Assembly: GCA_902768605.1 (NCBI GenBank)
Contig: CACXLY010000085.1
Location: forward strand, 1-23,396
Direction of reading: 5' to 3'
Length of the DNA stretch: 23,396 bases
DNA from: an uncultured Bacteroidales bacterium
Lineage (GTDB): Bacteria > Bacteroidota > Bacteroidia > Bacteroidales > Bacteroidaceae
Below, piece after piece: positions 1-6,354 of this stretch. Position 1 is the first letter of the stretch. Every line of letters begins with the position of its first letter. The position numbers and the translations under genes were made by a program. The notes beneath the pieces are model-generated. The model did not search any database. It was not told the origin of the DNA and saw nothing but the letters and a program-made list of their open reading frames with translations.

Positions 1-102
1 TTTTATGCCAGGAGCGAATTGAAGCTTCAGTTTCTTCTCAAAGTCACCTTGTATGATTTGACCATTATCTATCTGTCTGTTCGATAAATTGGAATTTACC
101 CA

Positions 103-762
103 TTACCCCTCCACAAACGCCTTGATTTCTTGCTCCAAGAGGCGGAATACATTTGCAACCAGATAGCCATCAGCAATCGCATGATTCAGGCGGACTGTCA
201 CTGGCATAACAAGCCTACCGTTTTCTTCCCTGTATTTCCCCCAGTTGACAATAGGCGCAAAATACAGATGCCCGTCAGGCAGTTCTATGTTCAGCGAATC
301 GTACGAGAGCCATGATATGAACGATGCATCAAACCAGTTCGGGTGGTTCGCCATATCCAGTCCGTATTCCCTTGTTTTCTTTGCCTCTTCAACATCCCGC
401 AAAGCAGAAGCATAGAACTTTTCATAGTCCTCAAAGTATTCTGTATAGACAGGTGTGCATGTTTCCGTATCTTCATGAAAAACATACTGTGTGGGATTTA
501 TCACGTCGTAGCAGATGAGTTCATCCGTCTGCCAGAGATAGCCCATTCTGTAGTCTTCACGTGAATTCATCACATTGGAGAGAATATACAGGAAGTTGAT
601 ATAAAACTTTGTCCCTGTTTTCTTGGAGTATGAAGCAAGTTCTGTTACGTCTATCCTCGCCGTTATGGAAGTAGAGCATTTACAATCTTCGGAAAAGTGA
701 CGGAAGACACCTTTCCTATAGTATTTATCTCTGTCAATTACCTTATAGTTCGTATTCATCAT
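103..762 (-). CDS. Chloramphenicol acetyltransferase-type (CatA family) acetyltransferase
   Basis: A 219-residue protein of the usual length for trimeric CatA enzymes, which move an acetyl group from acetyl-CoA to the 3-hydroxyl of chloramphenicol in the cytoplasm. The family signature near the C-terminus is present as NHAIADG (catalytic His194, Asp198). Upstream are a WLSYDSLNIE segment and a YFAPIVNWGKY segment, which match the conserved S-F/Y-x-x-x-x-x-N and YF-P-I-x-x-GKY blocks. The canonical doublet HHAVCDG is changed to NHAIADG, so the substrate may differ from chloramphenicol. Translation could begin at either of the first two Met codons. The gene stands 85 bp downstream of the oxidoreductase gene and its DNA is visibly more AT-rich than its neighbours, which suggests acquisition by transfer. 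The family call is firm; drug resistance is inferred. Confidence 0.85.
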   Translation of the reverse strand: MMNTNYKVIDRDKYYRKGVFRHFSEDCKCSTSITARIDVTELASYSKKTGTKFYINFLYILSNVMNSREDYRMGYLWQTDELICYDVINPTQYVFHEDTETCTPVYTEYFEDYEKFYASALRDVEEAKKTREYGLDMANHPNWFDASFISWLSYDSLNIELPDGHLYFAPIVNWGKYREENGRLVMPVTVRLNHAIADGYLVANVFRLLEQEIKAFVEG

Positions 763-847
763 TGTAAATTCCGATTTATCTCAATTTTTGAAATGAGCGG
801 TGCCATTCCCCTCAAAGATTGTCTTTGACTGGCCCTTCTTCAGGTGT

Positions 848-1936
848 TCAAAGTCTAACTGCCTTTCCTGTCTTAGCGCTGCGGATGGCGGCTTCGAGGA
901 TTTGAACGACGAGGACATTGTTCTCCAGGGCTGAGAGGTCGGAGGGCTGTTCCTCTATCTGACCGCGGACGAGGGCTTTCAGGTAACGATAGGAGTCGTC
1001 GTAGGGTGCAGGGAGTCTTGGCGCGTTGAACTCGCGGCCTTGCTTGCCATCGACAAGGAGCTGCATACGGTTCCCGTTCTTCTGATAGGCATAGCCTCGC
1101 GAGCCATAAACGTACATGTCCTTCCTGTTCATCGGCCAGCACCACGAACCCATGACCTGAACCGTGCAGCCTTCGTACTCCAAGAGTATCGTGGCATCGT
1201 CATCGACTTTTGGATAGACATTTGGCTTGTTTTGTTGCAGGACGGCATAGACGCTCTTGGGCTTCTCGCCATTCAGCAACCAAGTGGCAAGGTTGACGCC
1301 ATAGCAGCCGAAGTCAATCACGGCACCGCCGCCGTTCTCCTTCGGGTCGGTCAGCCACGAGAGGAACATGCGGTCGCAACCTATCTCTTTTGGTCCTTGA
1401 TGTCCGTCATAGACGTCAATGCGATGGACTTTGCCCAGCTGGCCTCTATCGACAAGAGACTTGAGATGATGGTTCGTGTTGTACCACGTCGTTTCGTAGT
1501 TCGTCATGATCTTGATGCCGTACTTCTTGGCGAGTTTTTGCATCTGGAGGGCTTGCTTGTAAGTTGTGGCGAGCGGTTTCTCCACCATGACGTGGATGCC
1601 GCGCTTGGCACAGGCTTCCACCGTCTGCATGTGATGCAGGATGCTTCCGTAGTCGACCACCACCTCGGGCTTTTCCTTGTCGAGCATCTCGGCGAGCGAG
1701 GCATAGAACTTCTCCTTGGGCAGCCGGCCGACAAGGTTGTTATGTGCGCGAAAGTCATCATTCTCTTCAGCCACACCAACAATAACGAAATCGCCGCGAT
1801 GCATGGCATTAATAAGGTTCCAAAGATGTCCGTGTGCTACGCCCGACACACCGATTCTCGGTGGGTTGTCAGTCGCTTGAGCCATCGTCAGCAACGACAT
1901 CAGCAGACTCAAAGTCAGAAGTGTGATCTTTTTCAT
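848..1936 (-). CDS. Secreted Gfo/Idh/MocA-family oxidoreductase
   Basis: A 362-residue NAD(P)-dependent oxidoreductase of the Gfo/Idh/MocA family, which usually acts on sugars or sugar derivatives. An N-terminal signal peptide (residues about 1-21, ending AQA) predicts export to the periplasm. The Rossmann segment IGVSGVAHGH follows at about 28-37, the family EKP motif (catalytic Lys) is at 119-121, and a GGGAVIDFGCYGV segment lies in the C-terminal domain. Some exported members of this family are GH109 glycosidases that use NAD in a redox hydrolysis; I cannot decide between that and a dehydrogenase. It lies 34 bp downstream of the TonB receptor stop codon, in the same direction, and the gap is entirely a tandem heptamer repeat, so the two are probably co-transcribed. 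A small hairpin (TCAAAGA-TTG-TCTTTGA, 812-828) follows the stop codon. Confidence 0.85.
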   Translation of the reverse strand: MKKITLLTLSLLMSLLTMAQATDNPPRIGVSGVAHGHLWNLINAMHRGDFVIVGVAEENDDFRAHNNLVGRLPKEKFYASLAEMLDKEKPEVVVDYGSILHHMQTVEACAKRGIHVMVEKPLATTYKQALQMQKLAKKYGIKIMTNYETTWYNTNHHLKSLVDRGQLGKVHRIDVYDGHQGPKEIGCDRMFLSWLTDPKENGGGAVIDFGCYGVNLATWLLNGEKPKSVYAVLQQNKPNVYPKVDDDATILLEYEGCTVQVMGSWCWPMNRKDMYVYGSRGYAYQKNGNRMQLLVDGKQGREFNAPRLPAPYDDSYRYLKALVRGQIEEQPSDLSALENNVLVVQILEAAIRSAKTGKAVRL

Positions 1937-1937
1937 A

Positions 1938-1972
1938 GATTATGAATTGAGAATTATGAATTATGAATTGTC
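1938..1972. repeat. Heptamer tandem repeat AATTRTG filling the gene junction
   Basis: Five consecutive 7-nt units read GATTATG, AATTGAG, AATTATG, AATTATG and AATTGTC on the + strand. They fill the whole space between the receptor stop codon (1971-1973) and the oxidoreductase start codon (1934-1936). The same heptamer occurs at 22549-22643. Confidence 0.85.
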
Positions 1973-4118
1973 AGAAGTCTTTGCCCACGAACTCTGCCTC
2001 CTTGCTTATCGCTCCCTCTTTCGCCTTTGCCGAAGGTTGGCGGAAGTGGTAGGAGACGCTGAAGACAATGTTAGGATATGTCGGACGCACCCATGTCTCG
2101 CTGCTCAAGAACTCCGAGGTGCGTAGACTATGGTAGCGAGCCGTGTGGAAGATGTCGTGCGCGACGAGTCCCAACTGCAGTTTGCCTTGAAGCAGCGACT
2201 GGCGAGCCGCGAGGTCGAAATAGACGTAAGCCTTTTCCCAACCTTGTGTGAGGTGGTGTCCGCTCACGAAATGTCCGTCGAACTGCAAGGCTGTGTTCTT
2301 TGCCAGACGGAAGTTGTTAATCCATCCCACCGTGCCAGTCGTGTTGTGCGTACTGGTGCAGCCTTCGTATGTAGCACGGAAGTTATGGAAGGACAGGTCG
2401 CCGTTTGCCGTGAGTTGCCACCATTTCGTGGGCTTCGTAGTGACTTGCAGCTCCAGTCCTTTGCGCCAGCCATTGCCGGCATTGATGATGCTGTCGAGCG
2501 TCACGCCAGGTTCATAGGCACGACGGACATAGTCAACTATGCCCGTCCTGCGTCTCGCATAAACAGTCGCCGTCACTTGCGTCTGGCCGAACATCTTGCG
2601 CCATGAGAGCTCCATCGAGTGTATGTACTCCGACTCGAGGTCTGGGTTGCCGATGATACGCGTGTGATAGTCTTCGTAGGTAATGTAGGGCTCGAGTTTC
2701 CAGATGCCCGGTCGGTTCGTGCGTCGCGAGTAGCCAAGCGTGAAGGTGCCTGCCTTGTCGGTCGTATAGGCGAGGTGTGTCGAGGGATAGAGTTCGGTGT
2801 AACGGCGATGGCGACTGGTAATGGTGGGCAAGTCCATATCGTCTATGACATGATCTATGCGCAGTCCTGCGTCGAACTGGAAAGGCCCGATGCGGTCGTT
2901 CACCTGAGCATATTCGCTATGCGTCTGCCTTCGATAGTAGAAAGGAGCATAGAGGTCATCCTGCCAGACAAAGTCCTGCTGCGGCAAGTCCCAGTAGCAG
3001 ATGCGATAGTCGCCATGCTCGCTGTAGGTTGTGTACTGATAGCCGAGTTCAAGGGTGCCGGTCTGGCGGTAATGCAGCTTGTAGGAGAAAGCTCCATCGC
3101 AGTCCCAATGGTGTTCAGTCTCATAGCCTCGTGTGCCCTCTTGTCGTGCACCGTTCAGGTCGAACATGTTGCTCTCCGTGTATTCCTCCGAGAAGCGGTC
3201 GTAGCGGAAGCGATTAGAGACATTAATCTCGTCGCCCCGTTCGTTGAGTTTCCAGGTGTAGTCGATGGCTGTTTGAAAGAGGTATTTCGTCAACTTGTAG
3301 CGGTCGTGGCTGTCGAGCAGGTCAGGAGATTGGTTCGTCAGATAGGTCATGTCGCCTCCTCTCGGGTTGATAGTTCTGCCGCCTTGCAGGTCGATATTGA
3401 AGCGATGCCAGGCGTTATTGAACTCATATCCACCGTTGCCAACGAAGGTACGGAAGTCTCGAAAACGTGTGCCGTCGGCATAGGAGGTAACAGTCGTGCC
3501 GTTTGCCGAGGTCTGCTTCTCTTGTTCGAACTGGCTCTTATTGTGAATGTCGGAGCCTTGTCCTCCTATATATATATTATGGTGTCCTGTGCGATAGTTG
3601 ATTTTCGTGTCGAGCGAGAGCGTGCCCCACGTAGAGGCTGTGCCATTGACGGCAATGTCCCAACCGTCCGTCTCGCTGCGCTTGGTGACGATATTGATGA
3701 TGCCCACATCGCCGTCGGTCTTATACTTGGCAGATGGTGTGGTTAGAATCTCAATGTCCTTTATGCTGGCAGCACCAATCATCTGCAGCGCCTCAGTTCC
3801 TGAGAGCGGCGAAGGCTTGCCGTCCACATAGACGAGAAACTCCTGACTGCCACGATAGGAGAGACTTCCGTCGGCATCCACAACGACTCCCGGCACAGCT
3901 CGCAGTACATCGAAGGCTGTACCGCCCCCGGCCGTAAGCACTTGCGAGGCATCAACCTTTTGCCTGTCGAGGCGATAGCTGATGCGCTGCCGTTGTCCGT
4001 TGACACTCACCTCCTGCATCAACGTCGAGTCAGAGTGTTCCACTTGTTGCTGTGCCTTTATAAAGGTGCAATGAACAAAGAGCAAGAAGAGCATGAACTT
4101 CAGCCTTATGTGTGCCAT
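1971..4118 (-). CDS. TonB-dependent receptor, outer-membrane beta-barrel family
   Basis: A 715-residue outer-membrane receptor. It has a signal peptide (about residues 1-22, ending IKA), then a TonB-dependent plug domain at roughly 35-150 (FDVLRAVPGVVVDADGSLSY, VYVDGKPSPLSG, IEILTTPSAKY, IINIVTKR), then a long aromatic-rich region of alternating beta strands ending in VSYHF shortly before a charged tail. This matches the Bacteroidetes TonB receptors with an OMP_b-brl_3-type barrel rather than SusC. There is no N-terminal carboxypeptidase-like repeat of the usual SusC type and no SusD gene beside it. The substrate is unknown. The position divergent from two glycosidase genes suggests import of an oligosaccharide or a related nutrient, which is inference. 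A -7 element lies 28 bp upstream of the start. Confidence 0.88.
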   Translation of the reverse strand: MAHIRLKFMLFLLFVHCTFIKAQQQVEHSDSTLMQEVSVNGQRQRISYRLDRQKVDASQVLTAGGGTAFDVLRAVPGVVVDADGSLSYRGSQEFLVYVDGKPSPLSGTEALQMIGAASIKDIEILTTPSAKYKTDGDVGIINIVTKRSETDGWDIAVNGTASTWGTLSLDTKINYRTGHHNIYIGGQGSDIHNKSQFEQEKQTSANGTTVTSYADGTRFRDFRTFVGNGGYEFNNAWHRFNIDLQGGRTINPRGGDMTYLTNQSPDLLDSHDRYKLTKYLFQTAIDYTWKLNERGDEINVSNRFRYDRFSEEYTESNMFDLNGARQEGTRGYETEHHWDCDGAFSYKLHYRQTGTLELGYQYTTYSEHGDYRICYWDLPQQDFVWQDDLYAPFYYRRQTHSEYAQVNDRIGPFQFDAGLRIDHVIDDMDLPTITSRHRRYTELYPSTHLAYTTDKAGTFTLGYSRRTNRPGIWKLEPYITYEDYHTRIIGNPDLESEYIHSMELSWRKMFGQTQVTATVYARRRTGIVDYVRRAYEPGVTLDSIINAGNGWRKGLELQVTTKPTKWWQLTANGDLSFHNFRATYEGCTSTHNTTGTVGWINNFRLAKNTALQFDGHFVSGHHLTQGWEKAYVYFDLAARQSLLQGKLQLGLVAHDIFHTARYHSLRTSEFLSSETWVRPTYPNIVFSVSYHFRQPSAKAKEGAISKEAEFVGKDF

Positions 4119-4146
4119 GAAATAGAGGTTTTTACCTTAGCTTTCG

Positions 4147-4154
4147 CAAAGTTA
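4147..4154 (-). promoter_or_regulatory. Bacteroidetes-type -7 promoter element for the receptor gene
   Basis: The minus strand reads TAACTTTG, an exact match to the TAnnTTTG consensus of the primary sigma factor in Bacteroidetes. It ends 28 bp before the receptor start codon at 4118. I do not see a clear -33 TTTG at the usual spacing. Confidence 0.6.
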
Positions 4155-4197
4155 CACTTTTCTTGATGAAAACAGACGCAATATGAAGATTTATTAC

Positions 4198-4205
4198 TAT
4201 ATTTG
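4198..4205 (+). promoter_or_regulatory. Bacteroidetes-type -7 promoter element for the GH3 pair
   Basis: TATATTTG matches TAnnTTTG exactly and lies 18 bp before the ATG at 4224. It sits 43 bp from the oppositely directed -7 element at 4147-4154, so the 105-bp gap holds two divergent promoters that could share a regulator. The element overlaps the TTG at 4203, which argues against that codon as the start. Confidence 0.6.
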
Positions 4206-4223
4206 CAACAAAAACATACGATA

Positions 4224-6338
4224 ATGATAAAGAATTGCCCATTTCATCGCTTAATAATGCTTTTTGTGCTGCCGTTGTTCTGCTCTTATGCAGTTGCGCA
4301 GCCTTATCCCTATCAGAATCCGAACCTCAGTCCTAAGGAGCGAGCCCTTGACCTCTGTGGCAGGTTGACGTTGAACGAGAAGGTCGGCCTGATGATGAAC
4401 TTCTCGCAACCCGTCGAGCGCCTTGATGTGCCGGTCTTCCAATGGTGGAGCGAGGCCCTGCATGGCGTAGGCCGTAACGGTAAGACCACCGTCTTTCCTA
4501 TCACGATGGCGATGGCTGCAACGTTCGACACCGTGCTTGTGGAAAAGATTTTCACGGCGACAAGCGATGAGGCTCGCGTCAAGCACAATCAGGCACACCG
4601 TCTTGGAACGCAACGCGAGATGTATCACGGTCTGTCTTTCTGGACGCCGAACATCAACATCTTCCGTGACCCGCGATGGGGCAGGGGACAGGAGACCTAC
4701 GGAGAAGACCCGTACCTGACGGCCGTTATGGGCAAGAGCGTGGTGCGCGGACTGCAGGGCCCGATGGACTCTCACTACCAGAAGTTGCTGGCGTGCGCTA
4801 AGCACTTTGCCGTTCACAGCGGCCCCGAGTGGAGTCGTCACCGCTTCAATGCCGAGAACATCAAGCTTAGGGACCTTCACGAGACCTATCTTTATGCTTT
4901 CCGTGCCCTCGTGAAAGAGGCAAAGGTGGCAGAGATAATGTGTGCCTACAACAGTTTCGAGGGCAAACCTTGCTGCGGAAGTGACCGCTTGCTCCAGCAG
5001 ATATTGCGCGACGATTGGGGCTTCGACGGCTTGGTTACCAGTGATTGCGGCGCTATCGACGACTTCTGGAAGGACTACGGACACCATTACAGTGAGAACA
5101 AGACCGAGGCAACCAGCCAGGCGGTCATTGCCGGAACGGACGTCGAGTGCGGCGGCAGCTACGGTAGCCTTGTGGATGGCGTGAAAGAGGGGCGCATCAA
5201 GGAGGAAACCATCGACAGGAGTCTTGTCCGACTCCTCGAGGCGCGTTTCCGCTTGGGCGACTTCGACGATCCGCATCTCAATCCCTGGAACAGGATTCCC
5301 GACGAGCGTCTTTGCTGCAAGGAACATAGCGACCTGGCACTCGAGGCGGCCCGCAAGAGCATTGTTCTGCTGCGAAATGAGAAGAACACCCTGCCTCTCC
5401 CGGAGAGCGACACACAGAGCCTTTATATTATGGGCCCGAATGCCAACGACGCGGAAATGCAGTGGGGCAACTACAATGGCTTCCCGCTTCATACAATCAC
5501 CCTGTCTGAAGGCATCAAGAGCATCAATCCGTCAGCCACTTTAATACCCTGGAAGCGTGATGTCCAGCAGCAGGTTGAGGCCGCAAAGGATGCCAAGACG
5601 GTTGTCTTCTGCGGTGGCATCTCGCCGCGTCTCGAGGGTGAGGAAATGAACGTCAATGAGCCGGGCTTCAAGGGAGGCGACCGCACGATGATAGAACTGC
5701 CGCAAGACCAGCGCGACATCCTCGCTGCGTTGCATAAGGCAGGCAAGCGCGTCATCCTTGCTCTCTGCTCAGGTAGCGCGATTGGGCTCGTTCCGGAACA
5801 GCAATCGACAGATGCCATCCTGCAGGTTTGGTATGGTGGTCAGGCTGGCGGACAGGCTGTGGCAGAGGTTCTCTTCGGTCGCGTCAATCCGAGTGGCAAG
5901 TTGCCTGTGACGTTCTATCGTAATGTGGAGCAATTGCCCGACTTCGAGGATTACAATATGGAAGGGCATACTTATCGCTTCTTCCGTGGCGAGCCGCTCT
6001 ATCCCTTCGGTTACGGCCTCAGTTACAGCAAGTTCGTCTATGGGAAGCCGCGTTTCGCAGATGGCAGGTTGATGCTTTCCGTCAGCAACAGGAGCAAGCG
6101 GGATGGCACGGAGACGGTGCTTGTATATATAAATAAGGTAGGCGACGTGGACGGCCCTATCCGCACGCTTCGAGCCTTCCAGCGCGTCGAAGTTCCTGCC
6201 GGAAGCAGCCAGACCGTGAGCATTCCTCTGCCCGACTCGGCTTTCGAATGGTGGGATGCGAAGTCAAACGCCATGAGAATCATGCCTGGAGAGTATGTCG
6301 TACAAGTTGGAGAACATAAGATAAAAGTTAAACGTTAA
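4224..6338 (+). CDS. Secreted GH3 glycoside hydrolase, beta-xylosidase type
   Basis: A 704-residue retaining GH3 enzyme that should release terminal sugar, probably xylose, from the non-reducing end of oligosaccharides in the periplasm. The start is taken at the ATG that opens MIKNCPFHRL and a signal peptide ending AVAQ; a TTG 21 bp upstream lies within the promoter. The N-terminal domain carries the xylosidase-like WWSEALHGVGR and a KHFAVHSGPE segment. The nucleophile is predicted as Asp274 in LVTSDCGAID. The C-terminal alpha/beta sandwich has RLEGEEMNVNEPGFKGGDR, where the acid/base Glu is expected. An FN3-like domain closes the protein. There is no PA14 insertion, unlike many Prevotella GH3 enzymes of about 860 residues. 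The final codons and the stop lie in a heptamer repeat that runs into the next gene 10 bp on. Xylan specificity is inferred from the motifs. Confidence 0.9.
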   Translation: MIKNCPFHRLIMLFVLPLFCSYAVAQPYPYQNPNLSPKERALDLCGRLTLNEKVGLMMNFSQPVERLDVPVFQWWSEALHGVGRNGKTTVFPITMAMAATFDTVLVEKIFTATSDEARVKHNQAHRLGTQREMYHGLSFWTPNINIFRDPRWGRGQETYGEDPYLTAVMGKSVVRGLQGPMDSHYQKLLACAKHFAVHSGPEWSRHRFNAENIKLRDLHETYLYAFRALVKEAKVAEIMCAYNSFEGKPCCGSDRLLQQILRDDWGFDGLVTSDCGAIDDFWKDYGHHYSENKTEATSQAVIAGTDVECGGSYGSLVDGVKEGRIKEETIDRSLVRLLEARFRLGDFDDPHLNPWNRIPDERLCCKEHSDLALEAARKSIVLLRNEKNTLPLPESDTQSLYIMGPNANDAEMQWGNYNGFPLHTITLSEGIKSINPSATLIPWKRDVQQQVEAAKDAKTVVFCGGISPRLEGEEMNVNEPGFKGGDRTMIELPQDQRDILAALHKAGKRVILALCSGSAIGLVPEQQSTDAILQVWYGGQAGGQAVAEVLFGRVNPSGKLPVTFYRNVEQLPDFEDYNMEGHTYRFFRGEPLYPFGYGLSYSKFVYGKPRFADGRLMLSVSNRSKRDGTETVLVYINKVGDVDGPIRTLRAFQRVEVPAGSSQTVSIPLPDSAFEWWDAKSNAMRIMPGEYVVQVGEHKIKVKR

Positions 6339-6354
6339 ACGATAAACGATGAAT
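6327..6354. repeat. Heptamer tandem repeat GTTAAAC across a stop-start junction
   Basis: Four 7-nt units read GTTAAAC, GTTAAAC, GATAAAC and GATGAAT. They contain the last codons and TAA (6336-6338) of the first GH3 gene and the ATG (6349-6351) of the second. The sequence differs from the AATTRTG repeat but the period is the same. Confidence 0.7.

Noticed and set aside
1..102. Open codons after the CAT stop codon, in the same frame, to the window edge
   Set aside because: The 34 codons have no start and no recognisable similarity, and the CAT protein has its full family length at the stop. The first 102 bases hold nothing I can support.
801..812. CATTCCCCT as a further copy of the 22-bp repeat
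   Set aside because: Only nine bases match and the palindromic core is absent.
812..828. Hairpin TCAAAGA-TTG-TCTTTGA as a terminator of the oxidoreductase gene
   Set aside because: The stem is short and A/T-rich with no T-tract; it is mentioned with the gene but not called as a terminator.
1040..1945. 301-residue open frame on the + strand opposite the oxidoreductase gene
   Set aside because: It is an antisense shadow of a well-supported gene and shows no recognisable domain. The same applies to the 375-residue frame at 2619-3746 and the 413-residue frame at 4251-5492.
4203..4223. TTG start seven codons upstream for the first GH3 gene
   Set aside because: The TTG is part of the TATATTTG promoter element; the ATG at 4224 directly precedes the signal peptide.
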